Assembly (NCBI RefSeq): GCF_003664255.1 | Contig: NZ_RCCV01000002.1 | Span: 746,501 to 810,500, forward strand | Reading direction: 5' to 3' | DNA length: 64,000 bases | Source: Micromonospora sp. M71_S20 | Lineage (GTDB): Bacteria > Actinomycetota > Actinomycetes > Mycobacteriales > Micromonosporaceae | In this document: piece by piece, positions 7,907-17,290 of the stretch | Layout of the letters: each line of letters begins with the position of its first letter | Numbering within the stretch: position 1 is the first letter of the stretch | Notes under the pieces: model-generated | The model's database searches: none | What the model saw: the letters and a program-made list of their open reading frames with translations, nothing else | What the model was told of the DNA's origin: nothing | Program-made: the position numbers and the translations under genes

Positions 7907-8962
7907 TCAGTACATCGAGAGATGAACATGGTTCGTGTGGTCGGCGGCGGGGCTGCCGCTGCCGCCGTACGCCCGCCATCCGGTGCCGGGGTGCCAGATC
8001 TGCCGATACCAGATCACGTAGAGCACGCCCAGCCGGCTCGCGTTGCGCACGTGCCAGGCGGCGAGGCTGTCCCCGTACGCCTTGTCCCCGCCGGTGGCGG
8101 TCTTGTCCTCGAACCCGCCGGCGGCGGCCGAGAAGTCGCAGGCCCGGCCCTTGGGGTGCTCGCCGGAGCCGCCGCTGCGATAGCAGGAGACGTACCGCTT
8201 GTAGCCGGCCGCCTGGGTCTGCTTGAGGGCGTTGAGCGTGCGCGGGGTGATGCAGCCGGAGGTGGTCGGGTCGTTCACCGAGCAGGACTCCGACGGCCAG
8301 GACCCGTCCGAGTTGCGGGGGGCCGGCTTCGCCGAGGAGGAGCTGGCGCCGCTGAACCCGCCGCTGCTGCCCGAGCTGACCTCCGCGAGCGCCGCCTCGG
8401 CCTCCTTCTTCTTCTTCGCCATCACCGCGAGCTGCTTCTGCTGCTCGCGGACCTCGGTGTCGATGGCGATCTTGGCCTGCCGGGCCTGCTCGCGTGCCTG
8501 GGTCAGGTCGCGCAGCCGCCTGCCGTCGCGCTGCGCCATCAGGTCGAGGCTGGCCGCCCGCTCCAGGAACGCCTCCGGCGAGGCGCTGTCGAGCAGCATC
8601 GACGTGGGCGTCAACCGACCCAGCCGGTACGACTGGGCGGCCACCTCGCCGACCTGCGCGGTCAGCTCGACCAGCCGGACCTCCAGCGTGCCCAACTGCC
8701 CGGTCAGCTGCTTCTGCCGCGCCTTGGAGTTCTCCAGCTTCCCCTTGGCCTCGATGTGTGCCTTGGCGGTGGCCTCCAGGGCGTCCCGGAGCTTCTTGGT
8801 GCCGCCCTCGTTGGGCTCCGCGTACGCCGGCACGGCACCGCCGGCGAAGAGCATCGTCACGGCGACGAGCAGGGCGATCAGCGGGCGGCGGGCACGCCGC
8901 CCGGCCGGCGGGGCGGTCAGCGGACGGTGGCCGTCAGGCCCGGCGGGCATGGTCCTGCGCAC
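7907..8962 (-). CDS. Secreted coiled-coil protein with M15-like (ARB_07466-type) C-terminal domain
   Basis: I place the start at GTG 8962 because GGAAGGATG lies just upstream, giving 351 residues; an ORF open to 9121 has no signal there. A signal peptide (RRPLIALLVAVTMLFAGGAV, cut near AYA) is followed by a long coiled coil (about residues 50-190, rich in Lys, Glu, Gln, Leu) and a Gly/Ser linker. The C-terminal domain contains HPKGRACDF and HTNHVHLSMY, which match the His-x3-Gly-x-Ala-x-Asp and terminal His pattern of zinc-dependent M15/VanY-like folds. The architecture resembles cell-wall hydrolases of the RipA/PcsB type. Activity on peptidoglycan is inferred. Confidence 0.75.
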   Translation of the reverse strand: MRRTMPAGPDGHRPLTAPPAGRRARRPLIALLVAVTMLFAGGAVPAYAEPNEGGTKKLRDALEATAKAHIEAKGKLENSKARQKQLTGQLGTLEVRLVELTAQVGEVAAQSYRLGRLTPTSMLLDSASPEAFLERAASLDLMAQRDGRRLRDLTQAREQARQAKIAIDTEVREQQKQLAVMAKKKKEAEAALAEVSSGSSGGFSGASSSSAKPAPRNSDGSWPSESCSVNDPTTSGCITPRTLNALKQTQAAGYKRYVSCYRSGGSGEHPKGRACDFSAAAGGFEDKTATGGDKAYGDSLAAWHVRNASRLGVLYVIWYRQIWHPGTGWRAYGGSGSPAADHTNHVHLSMY

Positions 8963-9142
8963 GAAAGCATCCTTCCGTCGGCCGCCGGCCCCGGACGACG
9001 GCGTGGCGCGGCGGCGGCCCCCGCCGGGCGCCGGACGGCGGCCTGCTGGCGGAGACCGGCGGTCAGGATACCGGACGGAGCACGGCGGACCGGGCCCGCG
9101 AAGGCCCGGAGCATCGAACATCGACGCAGTGTCGCATCGACG

Positions 9143-9955
9143 TCACGCACCGCCGAGCAGCGCCTCGCGTACCCCCACCCAGATCTGCTCGCTCGCGGCG
9201 ACCAGGAGGCCGTGGCCGTCGTCCCCCGGGCGGTAGTCGGTGCCGTCGAAGCGCCGGGCGACCCCGCCCGCCGCCCGGACCAGCAGGGCGCCCGGGGCGT
9301 GGTCCCACGGCAGAGTGCGCCAGAAGAGCACGAACTGCTGGTCGCCGGTGAGCACGTCCAGGTATTCGCGGCCGGCGCAGTGCTGCCCGGGGAGCAGTTC
9401 ACCGAGCCGGTTGCCGCCCGCCTCGACCCGCGCCCTCGACGCAGGGGGCAGGAAGTGGGACATCGCGACGCCGCGCAGCGCGTGGAGTTCCGTCGTGCCC
9501 TCGTCGGTGCGCACCGGCCGGCCGTCGAGCCGGGTCCCCTCGCCGGCGCGTGCGACGGCCAGCGTCCCGGCGAGCGGGTCGAGGATCCAGGCGGCGACCG
9601 GATCCCCGTCGGTCAACAGCGCCACCATCAGCGCGAACGGCTGCCGGCCGGCGGCGAAGTTCGAGGTGCCGTCGACCGGGTCGACCAGCCAGACGTCGCC
9701 GGAGCCGCGCAGGTGCTCCAGCAGGGCCGGGTCGTCGGCGACCGCCTCCTCGCCCACCACGACCGAGCCGGGGCGCAGCCGGCGCAGCGCCGTCGAGATC
9801 ATCTCTTCGGCGCGGCGGTCGGCGACGGTGACGAGATCGCCCGGCGCCTTCTCGCTGATGTCGGCGTCGTCGAGCTTGCGGAACAGCGGAAGCACGACCT
9901 GGTCGGCGGTCTCGCGCAGCAGACCGCCGACGTCGTCGAGCAGGGTGTCAGCCAC
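9143..9955 (-). CDS. Inositol monophosphatase family protein
   Basis: A 270-residue Mg2+-dependent sugar or inositol phosphatase. The metal-site motifs are all present: [17 protein letters not shown] and, near the C-terminus, [15 protein letters not shown]. Substrates in this family include inositol-1-phosphate, histidinol phosphate and PAP; the sequence does not decide among them. GTG start at 9955 overlaps the stop of the upstream response regulator gene by 8 bp, so it is the last gene of the overlapping signalling operon starting at 13.3 kb. Its coupling to a kinase/phosphatase cassette is unusual and may hint at a signalling or osmolyte role. Confidence 0.85.
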   Translation of the reverse strand: MADTLLDDVGGLLRETADQVVLPLFRKLDDADISEKAPGDLVTVADRRAEEMISTALRRLRPGSVVVGEEAVADDPALLEHLRGSGDVWLVDPVDGTSNFAAGRQPFALMVALLTDGDPVAAWILDPLAGTLAVARAGEGTRLDGRPVRTDEGTTELHALRGVAMSHFLPPASRARVEAGGNRLGELLPGQHCAGREYLDVLTGDQQFVLFWRTLPWDHAPGALLVRAAGGVARRFDGTDYRPGDDGHGLLVAASEQIWVGVREALLGGA

Positions 9956-10400
9956 GCGGCGGCAGCTTGACCACGCTGACGAAGAACTCGTCGATCTGCC
10001 GGACCACCGAGATGAAGCGCTCGAAGTCCACGGGCTTCGTCACGTACGCGTTGGCGTGCAACTGGTAGCTGCGCAGGATGTCCTCGTCGGCCTGGGAGGT
10101 CGTCAGCACCACCACCGGGATCCGGCAGAGTTGCTCGTCCTTCTTGATCTCCTCCAGCACCTCCCGCCCGTCGCGGCGGGGCAGGTTCAGGTCGAGCAGG
10201 ATCAGGTCCGGCTGCACGACGTCGGCGTACTGGCCCTCCCGCCGCAGGTAGGCGAGCGCCTCGGCGCCGTCGGAGACGACGGTCAGCCGGTTGCGGAGCT
10301 TGTGCTCATCGAACGCCTCCTGGGTCATCAACACGTCACCCGGATCGTCCTCGACCAGCAGGACCTCGATCGGGCTCTTGCCGTCCGCCGGCGCGGTCAT
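9948..10400 (-). CDS. Single-domain response regulator (Rcp1-like)
   Basis: A 150-residue stand-alone receiver. It has the acidic pair in LLVEDDPGD, the phospho-acceptor Asp in [12 protein letters not shown] (about residue 67), the Thr in VVVLTTSQ and the Lys in YVTKPVDF. There is no output domain, so it must act through protein contacts, as phytochrome-linked Rcp1 proteins do. Its ATG overlaps the stop of the histidine kinase gene by 4 bp, making that kinase the likely phosphodonor. Confidence 0.9.
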   Translation of the reverse strand: MTAPADGKSPIEVLLVEDDPGDVLMTQEAFDEHKLRNRLTVVSDGAEALAYLRREGQYADVVQPDLILLDLNLPRRDGREVLEEIKKDEQLCRIPVVVLTTSQADEDILRSYQLHANAYVTKPVDFERFISVVRQIDEFFVSVVKLPPRG

Positions 10401-12148
10401 CCCACCGTCTCCCTCATGTCACCCGTTCTACCGCCTTCCGGCACCCGGTCGGGCCCGTCCGTGGTCTCCGTCTCGTCGGCGCGTCGGTCGGCCTGCGCCG
10501 GGGCGCCGCCCGTGCCGGCCTCGGCGGCGGGCCCGTCGCCGTCCCCGGTCACGGCCTCGCCGGTCGCCGGCTCGTCCGCCGCCGACGCGGCGGCCGCCTC
10601 GACGTCCTCGGGGAGCGCCGGGAGGGTGAAGCGGATCGCCGTGCCCTCCTCGGTGTCCGTGTCCACCCAGACCCGGCCGCCGTGGTACTCCACGATCTTC
10701 TTGACGATCGCCAGCCCGATCCCGGTGCCCGGGTACGCGTCCTTGGCGTGCAGCCGCTGGAAGATGACGAAGATCTTGTCGGCGAACTCCGGCTCGATCC
10801 CGATGCCGTTGTCCTGGCAGCTGAACTCCCACTCGTCGCCGACGAGGCGGGCCGAGACGTGCACCTTCGGGGGCACGTCGGGGCGGCGGAACTTGACCGA
10901 GTTGCTGACCAGGTTGGCCAGCAGGTTGGTCAGCAGCGGCTCCTCGCCACGGATGACCGGCAGCTCGTCCCAGGTCAGCTCCGCGTCGGCGTACTGGCGG
11001 GCCGCCTCGGTCTGGCCGGCCACGTCGCCCATGACCTTGTTCATGTCGACCTCGGTGAAGCCGGTGGTGAGCCGGCCGATCCGGGAGAAGGCGAGCAGGT
11101 CGTTGATCAGGCGCTGCATCCGCTGCGCGCCGTCGACCGCGAACGCGATGTACTGGTCGGCCCGCTCGTCCAACTGCCCCGCGTAGCGACGCTGGAGGAG
11201 CTGGCAGAAGCTGGCCACCTTGCGCAGCGGCTCCTGGAGGTCGTGCGAGGCGACGTACGCGAACTGCTCCAGGTCGCGGTTGGAGCGGGTGAGTTCCTCG
11301 GCCTGCTTCTGGAGCTGGCTGTTGACCCACTCGATCCGCTCCCGGGCCTCCCGCACCTCGGCCAGGTCCTTGGCGATCTTGCGCCGCATGGCGTCCACGT
11401 CTTCGGCGAGCCGGACGAACTCGGGTGGGCCGGCGCCGGCGATGCCGTGCTGGTAGTCGCCCTCGGCCACCTCGCGGACCTGGTCGGCGAGCCCGGTCAG
11501 CGGGCGGATGACCATCCTGTCCAGGGAGACCAGCAGCATGCTGCCGGCGATGATCACCACCGCGACGGCGGCGATCAGCAGGACGACCAGCAGGTTGCTC
11601 GTCCGCAGGACGTCCTCGGCGCTGCGCTGCCGGGCCTCGAAGATCTCCTGCTGGAGGTGGTCGACGGCGTCGCGTACGTCGTCGAACTGTTCCCGCGCCT
11701 GGTCGGTGACGAGCGCCTGCCCCGCGGTGGTGCCGTTCTGCTGCGTCGTGGTGATCACCGGCAGCGCCACCGCCTGGCGCCACGCCTCGGCCCGTTCCTC
11801 GACCGCCCGGATCTCCTGCCGAAGCTCCGGGTAGTCGCCGACCAGCCGCTGCATCGAGGAGACCAGGTCCTGCTCGCGCTTGCGGCCCGCCTCGTACGGC
11901 GTCAGGTCGGCCGGGTTGCCGCTGACCGCGTAGCCGCGGACCGCCGTCTCCTGGTCCAGCAGCGCGTTCAACAGCTCCTGCGCCTGCACCCGCAGCGGGC
12001 CGGTCTTGTTCAGGATCGCGTCGATGTGCGTCCGGTTCTTCGCCGCCAGGGCCACCTCGCCGGCGGCCAGCCCGATCAGCAGGACGGCAACGACGGTGAG
12101 CAGCGTGACGACCCGCCGGCGCAGGGTCCAGTCGCCGATGCGCGTCAC
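10397..12148 (-). CDS. Sensor histidine kinase with CHASE3-like domain and HAMP
   Basis: A 583-residue membrane kinase. A first membrane segment (about residues 12-32) and a second (about 185-207) enclose a helical extracellular domain with [11 protein letters not shown], the hallmark of CHASE3. HAMP, a short coiled coil, HisKA with [11 protein letters not shown] (phospho-His) and HATPase_c with [15 protein letters not shown] and [11 protein letters not shown] follow. A Pro/Ala/Asp-rich tail (about 50 residues) ends the protein. GTG start overlaps the stop of the phosphatase gene by 4 bp; downstream lies its probable partner receiver with another 4-bp overlap. The pattern resembles phytochrome-like kinases paired with Rcp1 receivers, but without a photosensory domain. 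Confidence 0.9.
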   Translation of the reverse strand: MTRIGDWTLRRRVVTLLTVVAVLLIGLAAGEVALAAKNRTHIDAILNKTGPLRVQAQELLNALLDQETAVRGYAVSGNPADLTPYEAGRKREQDLVSSMQRLVGDYPELRQEIRAVEERAEAWRQAVALPVITTTQQNGTTAGQALVTDQAREQFDDVRDAVDHLQQEIFEARQRSAEDVLRTSNLLVVLLIAAVAVVIIAGSMLLVSLDRMVIRPLTGLADQVREVAEGDYQHGIAGAGPPEFVRLAEDVDAMRRKIAKDLAEVREARERIEWVNSQLQKQAEELTRSNRDLEQFAYVASHDLQEPLRKVASFCQLLQRRYAGQLDERADQYIAFAVDGAQRMQRLINDLLAFSRIGRLTTGFTEVDMNKVMGDVAGQTEAARQYADAELTWDELPVIRGEEPLLTNLLANLVSNSVKFRRPDVPPKVHVSARLVGDEWEFSCQDNGIGIEPEFADKIFVIFQRLHAKDAYPGTGIGLAIVKKIVEYHGGRVWVDTDTEEGTAIRFTLPALPEDVEAAAASAADEPATGEAVTGDGDGPAAEAGTGGAPAQADRRADETETTDGPDRVPEGGRTGDMRETVG

Positions 12149-13323
12149 CGGCCGCCGCCCCGGCTGACCAGGAGCATGGCGACGTCGTCGGCGAACGGAC
12201 CGTCGTTGAGCTGCTCGGCGCGCCCGACCAGCCAGGCCGGCAGCTCCGCCAGCGGCACCGCGAGGGTCGCCGGGTCGGCGAGCAGTCCGCTGAGGCCCGG
12301 CACGTCGAGGCGCTCGTCGCCCTCGCCGGTCCGGCCCTCGATGAGGCCGTCGGTGTACATCAACAGGGACCAGTCATCGGTGTCGAACTCCAGGTCGTAG
12401 GCCACGGGCCGGCGGGGTCGTACGCCGAGCAGCAGGCCGCCGGGTGCCGGAACCGGCACCACCTTGCCCCCGGCGAGCAGCAGCGGCGGCGGGTGCCCGG
12501 CCAGCCGGACGGTGGCCCGGTTGGCGTCGAGGTCCAGCCGCACGGTGGCGACGGTCGCGAAGATCTCCTGGAGCCGGCGCTCGCTCATCAGCACCTGTTC
12601 CAGCGCCGGGAGCACCTCGTCGTCGGGCACGCCGGCGAGGATCAGCGCCCGCCAGGCGACCCGGAGCTCGACGCCGAGGGCCGCCTCGTCCACGCCGTGC
12701 CCGCAGACGTCGCCGACGATCAGGTCGAGCCGGTCGGGCCGGGTCTGCACCACGTCGTAGAAGTCGCCGCCGATGAGGGCGGCGTGCCGGCCGGGCCGGT
12801 AGAAGGTGTGCACCGCGACCACGTCCGTGGTCATCAGCGGCTGGGGCAGCAGGCCCCGTTCGAGGCGGGCGGACTCGGCCTGGCGCAGCTCGACCTCGCG
12901 CAGCCGCCGGGCGTTCTCGTCGGCCCGCTTGCGCTCCACCGCGTAACGCAGCGCCCGGGTCAGCAGCACCCCGTCGACCTGGCCCTTGACCAGGTAGTCC
13001 TGGGCGCCCTCGGCGACCGCGACGATGCCGAGGTGCTCGTCGGAACGGCCGGTCAGCACGCAGACGGCGGCGCCGCTGGACATCTCCAGCACCTGACGCA
13101 GCCCGTCGAGGCCCTGCGCGTCGGGCAGGCCCAGGTCGAGCAGGACGCAGTCGACGCCCATCACGCGCTGCCGCGCCTCGCTGAGGCTGGTCGCCACCAG
13201 CAGGTCGATCATCGAGTTGGTCTCGGCGAGCAGCTCGCCGACCAGGAAGGCGTCGCCCTCGTCGTCCTCCACCAGCAGCACCCGCAGCCGCTCGCCGGGA
13301 GGCAGGTTGGGATGACGTCCCAT
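12145..13323 (-). CDS. Receiver domain - PP2C (SpoIIE/RsbU-type) phosphatase
   Basis: From the ATG at 13323 the protein has 392 residues: an N-terminal receiver (LLVEDDEGD, VLLDLGLPDA, DYLVKG) and a SpoIIE-type phosphatase with GGDFYDV, VGDVCGHG, LAGHPPPL, YTDGL and DDVAML. It would dephosphorylate an anti-sigma-factor antagonist when its receiver is activated. A longer version is possible: the frame stays open upstream, there is an in-frame GTG at 13389, and a strong AGGAG lies six bases before an in-frame ATC at 13419. The first gene of a four-gene operon; every junction overlaps by 4-8 bp. Confidence 0.88.
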   Translation of the reverse strand: MGRHPNLPPGERLRVLLVEDDEGDAFLVGELLAETNSMIDLLVATSLSEARQRVMGVDCVLLDLGLPDAQGLDGLRQVLEMSSGAAVCVLTGRSDEHLGIVAVAEGAQDYLVKGQVDGVLLTRALRYAVERKRADENARRLREVELRQAESARLERGLLPQPLMTTDVVAVHTFYRPGRHAALIGGDFYDVVQTRPDRLDLIVGDVCGHGVDEAALGVELRVAWRALILAGVPDDEVLPALEQVLMSERRLQEIFATVATVRLDLDANRATVRLAGHPPPLLLAGGKVVPVPAPGGLLLGVRPRRPVAYDLEFDTDDWSLLMYTDGLIEGRTGEGDERLDVPGLSGLLADPATLAVPLAELPAWLVGRAEQLNDGPFADDVAMLLVSRGGGR

Positions 13324-13630
13324 GCCGCCGTGCGGGTACGGCACGACGGAGGAACCGGCCAGGCCGGTCCCCCGGTGCGGCCGGGTCACCGCCGCGAGAC
13401 GCGGGAGATCGCTGGTGATGTCGGGCTCCTTCCGAGTGCCCTGCTGATCCTGTATTAGACAACGTTCGCACACAACACGACGGGCTCCGTATGCGCGGGC
13501 ATGGGTCGGATCACTACGCGGCGAGGGGCAAAGCGGACGTCTGCGCCCTCCCGGCCCGCACCGGGAGTCCCGCTGGCGGTCGCCGGGGTGCAGGATGGTG
13601 CCCACCCGAGCCCCGTCCCGAGGAGACCCC
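13324..13630. other. Divergent intergenic region (phosphatase operon / M28 peptidase)
   Basis: This 307-bp stretch lies between divergent genes and must hold both promoters. On the minus strand AGGAG (13430-13426) sits six bases before ATC 13419, so part of it may be coding for the phosphatase N-terminus. Around 13455 TCTAATAC on the minus strand could be a -10 element, with TTGTGT upstream at a short spacing. No other gene is visible. Confidence 0.45.
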
Positions 13631-16006
13631 GTGGGCGCACCCCCCATCCGCCCCGCCGACCGCGCGTTGGCCCGGCCCCGTCGCCGGCTGGCCGCCGCCG
13701 CGGCGGCGCTCGCCGCACTCGTCGCCGTCGGCGCCGGCACCCTGCTCGACCTGCGCACCCCCGCGCCGCGCCCGGCCGACGCGCCGCCGGGCGAGTTCAG
13801 CGCCGCCCGGGCGTACGAGCACGTCGAGGTCGTCGCCGCGCGGACGCACGTGGCGGGCAGCCCGGCGAACGACCAGGTCCGCGCGCACGTCGAGGGGGTG
13901 CTGCGCGGCCTCGGCCTGGAGACCGAGGTGCAGGACACCGTCGCGCCCGAGGCCGGCCAGCTCAGCGGGGCGGCCGGCGGGGCCACCCTGGCCCGGGTCC
14001 GGAACGTGGTGGCCCGGCTGCCCGGCACCGACCCCACCGGCAAGGTCTTCCTCGTCGCGCACTACGACTCGGTGCAGTCCGGGCCGGGCGGCAACGACGA
14101 CGCCGCCGGCACCTCGACCATCCTGGAGGTGGCCCGCGCCCTGGCCGCCGGCCCCCGGCCGCGCAACGACATCGTCTTCGTGCTCACCGACGCCGAGGAG
14201 GCGTGCCTGTGCGGGGCGGCGGCGTTCGCGTCCGGCCACCCGCTGGCCGCCGACGGCGGCGTGGTGCTCAACCTGGAGGCGCGCGGCTCGACCGGCCCGG
14301 TGATCATGTTCGAGACTTCGCGGGACAACGCCGCCCTGGTGGACGCCTTCGGCCGGGCCGCGCCGCACCCCGTGGGCACCTCGTTCGCCGTGGAGATCTA
14401 CCGCGCGCTGCCCAACGACACGGACTTCACCGCGTTCCTCGACAACGACTTCGTCGGGCTGAACTCGGCGTACATCGACGGCGGGGCGATCTATCACACC
14501 CCGCTGGACACCCCCGCCGCCATGGACCGGGCCAGCCTCCAGCACCACGGCGACAACGCCCTCGGCCTCGCCCGCGAGTTCGGCCGGGTCGACCTGAGCG
14601 CGCTGGACTCCGGGCACGACGCCACCTACTTCCCAGTCCCGGGCGGGCTGGTCCGCTACCCCGGCTGGCTGGTGCTGCCCCTGGCGCTGCTCGCGCTCGC
14701 CGCCGTGGTGGCCCTCGGCTGGCTCACCCTGCAGCGGGGCCGCGCCACCGGAGGCCGGCTCGCCGCCGGGTTCGGGCTGGCGCTGCTGCCGCTCGTGCTC
14801 GCCCCGCTCGCCGCGCAGCTGCTCTGGGCGGCGGTCACCGCGCTCCGGCCCGGCTACGCCGAGCTGCTCGACCCGTACCGGCCGACCTGGTACCGGCTGG
14901 CCGTGGTGGCGCTCGCCGCCGCCGTCCTGTTCACCTGGTACGCGCTCACCCGCCGCCGGGTCGGCCCGGCCGCGCTCGCCATCGGCGGGCTGGGCTGGCT
15001 GGCCGTGCTCGGGGTGCTGCTCGCCGTGCTGGTGCCCGGTGGGGCGTACCTGGTCACCCTCCCGGCCCTGGCCGGCGCGGTGGCCGGGCTGGTCGCGCTG
15101 GGCGTGCGGATCGACGGTCCGTGGCCGGTGGTCGCGTCGACCCTGGCCGCCGCGGTGGCCGTGGTGATCCTGCTGCCCACCGTCGTCCTGCTCTTCCCGG
15201 CGCTCGGCATGGCGATGGGCGGGGTCGCGGCGCTGGTCGCGGTGCTGCTCGGCCTCGCCGCGCTGCCGGTGGTCGACCTGCTGCACCCGCAGGCCGGCGG
15301 GCAGCGCGGGCTGGTCGCCGTGCGCGCGCGCCGGCTCGGCGCGCTGCCGGCCGCCGCCACCGCGCTGGCGGCCGTGGTCCTCGCCGGGGTCGGGTTCGCC
15401 GTCGACCGCTTCGACGCCGCGCACCCCGCGCCCACCCACCTGATGTACGCCCTCGACGCCGGCACCGGCCAGGCCCGCTGGCTCAGCCACGAGGAGGACC
15501 CCCAGCCCTGGACCGACGGCTACGTCGACGGGGTGACCGAGGTCGCCGACTTCCCCGGCCTCGGCGACGCCGAGCTGCGCGCCGGCCCGGCGCAGGCGGC
15601 GGACCTGCCCGCCCCCAAGCTGGAGGTGCTCGCCGACACCACTGCCGGTGCCGAGCGCACCCTGCGCCTGCGGCTCGTCCCGCAACGCCAGGTCCGGCTG
15701 ACCACCCTGCACGTGGACGCGGCGACGGCGACGGTGCTGCGGGCGGAGGTGGCCGGCCGCGCGGTGCCGGTGGAGGCCCGGGAGGGCCGCTGGGGCTTCG
15801 GCCTGGTCTTCCACGCCCCGCCGCCGGAGGGGATCGAGGTGACGCTGACCGTCGCGCCGAAGGCGGGGCAGGTGGCGCTGCGCGCGATGGACGCCAGCGA
15901 CGGCCTGGACGCCCTGCCCGGCTTCCGCCCGCGCCCGCCGGACGTGGGGATCGTGGGCTCGCACAGCTCGGAGATGCTGGCCGTGGCCCGCACCTATCCG
16001 CTTTAG
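13631..16006 (+). CDS. Membrane M28-family metallopeptidase
   Basis: A 791-residue protein starting at GTG 13631, with AGGAG five bases upstream. The first membrane segment (about residues 20-42) is followed by an extracellular M28 aminopeptidase domain. It has the zinc ligands in VAHYDSV (near residue 143) and GGNDDAAGTS, the TDAEEACLCGA pair and the NDTDFTAF Asp. From about residue 345 eight or so hydrophobic helices follow, then a C-terminal soluble domain of about 200 residues. The layout matches Fxna/ERMP1-like membrane peptidases. Its substrate is unknown. It converges with the LecA-like gene across a perfect hairpin. Confidence 0.85.
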   Translation: MGAPPIRPADRALARPRRRLAAAAAALAALVAVGAGTLLDLRTPAPRPADAPPGEFSAARAYEHVEVVAARTHVAGSPANDQVRAHVEGVLRGLGLETEVQDTVAPEAGQLSGAAGGATLARVRNVVARLPGTDPTGKVFLVAHYDSVQSGPGGNDDAAGTSTILEVARALAAGPRPRNDIVFVLTDAEEACLCGAAAFASGHPLAADGGVVLNLEARGSTGPVIMFETSRDNAALVDAFGRAAPHPVGTSFAVEIYRALPNDTDFTAFLDNDFVGLNSAYIDGGAIYHTPLDTPAAMDRASLQHHGDNALGLAREFGRVDLSALDSGHDATYFPVPGGLVRYPGWLVLPLALLALAAVVALGWLTLQRGRATGGRLAAGFGLALLPLVLAPLAAQLLWAAVTALRPGYAELLDPYRPTWYRLAVVALAAAVLFTWYALTRRRVGPAALAIGGLGWLAVLGVLLAVLVPGGAYLVTLPALAGAVAGLVALGVRIDGPWPVVASTLAAAVAVVILLPTVVLLFPALGMAMGGVAALVAVLLGLAALPVVDLLHPQAGGQRGLVAVRARRLGALPAAATALAAVVLAGVGFAVDRFDAAHPAPTHLMYALDAGTGQARWLSHEEDPQPWTDGYVDGVTEVADFPGLGDAELRAGPAQAADLPAPKLEVLADTTAGAERTLRLRLVPQRQVRLTTLHVDAATATVLRAEVAGRAVPVEAREGRWGFGLVFHAPPPEGIEVTLTVAPKAGQVALRAMDASDGLDALPGFRPRPPDVGIVGSHSSEMLAVARTYPL

Positions 16007-16011
16007 GGCAG

Positions 16012-16043
16012 GCGGGTGTGGCTCGTGTCCGAGCCACACCCGC
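16012..16043. terminator. Bidirectional hairpin terminator
   Basis: GCGGGTGTGGCTCG (16012-16025) and CGAGCCACACCCGC (16030-16043) form a perfect 14-bp stem with a 4-base loop, 6 bp after the peptidase stop and between convergent genes. Confidence 0.85.
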
Positions 16044-16075
16044 ACCTGTCAGCAGCGGGTCGCCGTGACGTCAGC

Positions 16076-16543
16076 TCAGCCGCGCGTCACCGTGACGTCG
16101 GCGCTGAAGGCACCGCTGCCGTTGCCCGGCTTGTCGTCGTTGATCCGCAGGTACAGCGTGCTGCCGGTGCCGTAGTAGGTGAACGTCGTGCCGGTCCCGG
16201 CGTACCGGTAGTTGCCGTTGGTCTTGGCCAGCAGCGAGAAGGCGCGGGCGTTCGTCATCGGGAACTTCGAGTCGTTGGCCATGTTCGTCCAGCCCTGTGG
16301 ACCGTTCTCCCCGGTGAGCCAGACCCCGGACCAGATCAGCCCGGAAGCGCTGATCTGGGCCCGGTCGCCGTTCTGCAACCAGCAGCCGGAGTTGACGTCG
16401 TACGACGCCTCCTCGACCTGCTTGGTCTCCTCGCAGACGATCGTGCTGGTGGCCGCCGCCTGTGCCGGCGTCACACCGACCAGCGCGCTGCCCGCCACGG
16501 CCGCCGCCACCGCCAGCCGGACCGATACCGTTCCGAACCTCAT
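16076..16543 (-). CDS. Secreted protein with LecA (PA-IL)-like domain
   Basis: A 155-residue exported protein. ATG 16543 follows GGAGGGGG; a signal peptide ending VTPAQAA precedes a mature domain of about 125 residues with one Cys pair near its start. The C-terminal part, with YRYAG, LYLRINDDKPGNGSGAF and SADVTVTR, resembles the calcium-binding galactose lectin LecA of Pseudomonas (whose corresponding stretch ends in a PGxYxNNSGSFSV pattern). The Asp and Asn that bind calcium there have plausible counterparts here. Sugar binding is an inference from this similarity. The gene stands alone with its own promoter region. Confidence 0.6.
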   Translation of the reverse strand: MRFGTVSVRLAVAAAVAGSALVGVTPAQAAATSTIVCEETKQVEEASYDVNSGCWLQNGDRAQISASGLIWSGVWLTGENGPQGWTNMANDSKFPMTNARAFSLLAKTNGNYRYAGTGTTFTYYGTGSTLYLRINDDKPGNGSGAFSADVTVTRG

Positions 16544-16642
16544 GTCGTCCCCCTCCAGATGGTTGCCGTTACGGAGATCAACACTAGGAATTTGGAGGTC
16601 GGGGCACCTCAGTGCGAGCACGTAATTGGTGTCGGCCAGGGG

Positions 16643-17290
16643 TCAGTCCGCCAGGAAGGTCAGCACCGCGAGCACCCGCCGGTGGGTGTCCGGCTCGTCG
16701 GCCAGGCCGAGCTTGGCGAAGATGCTGCGTACGTGGGTCTCCACGGTGCGCTCGGAGAGGTGGAGGTCGGCGGAGATGCCCCGGTTGGCCCGGCCCGCCG
16801 CCATCCGGGCCAGGATCTCCCGCTCACGCGGTGACAGCGCGCCGACACCGACCGACACGCGCGGGCGGCGCAGCAGCCGGTCGACCACGATCGGATCGAT
16901 CGCCGTGCCCGCCGCCGCTACCTCGCGCACGTCGCGGAGGAACCCGGGGACGTCGGTGATCCTGTCCTTGAGCAGATAGCCGATCCCGCCGCCGGGCTGC
17001 TGGAGCAGGGCCAGCGCCTCCCGGTGCTCCAGGTGCTGGGACAGCAGCAGCACGGCGACGCCGGGGTGACGCCGGCGTACGGTCAGCGCGGCGCGGACGC
17101 CCTCCACGGTGAAGCTGGGCGGCATGCGGATGTCGACGATCGCGATGTCCGGCTGGTGCCGGGCGACAGCGGCCAGCAGTTGCTCGCCGTCGCCCACCTC
17201 GGCCACGACCGTGATGCCGTGCCGCTGAAGCAACAGCGCCAGGCCGCTGCGCAGCAGTACGGAGTCGTCGGCCAGAACGGCCCGGGTCAT
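16643..17290 (-). CDS. NarL/LuxR-family response regulator
   Basis: A 215-residue DNA-binding regulator: receiver with DDSVLLRSG, phospho-Asp in IAIVDIRMPPS and YLLKDRI, then an HTH with LSPREREILARMAAG and ERTVETHVRSIFAKLGL. The ATG at 17290 overlaps the sensor kinase stop by 4 bp, so the two form a cotranscribed two-component pair. The target genes are not evident. Confidence 0.93.
   Translation of the reverse strand: MTRAVLADDSVLLRSGLALLLQRHGITVVAEVGDGEQLLAAVARHQPDIAIVDIRMPPSFTVEGVRAALTVRRRHPGVAVLLLSQHLEHREALALLQQPGGGIGYLLKDRITDVPGFLRDVREVAAAGTAIDPIVVDRLLRRPRVSVGVGALSPREREILARMAAGRANRGISADLHLSERTVETHVRSIFAKLGLADEPDTHRRVLAVLTFLAD

Noticed and set aside
6167..9970. A 1267-codon open frame on the plus strand
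   Set aside because: It is the antisense of several well-supported minus-strand genes and has no recognisable domain; long antisense frames are common at 73% GC.
13455..13475. A further ACAACGTT operator for the LacI regulator
   Set aside because: Only a half site (GACAACGTTCGC); the palindrome is not completed and the genes are unrelated.
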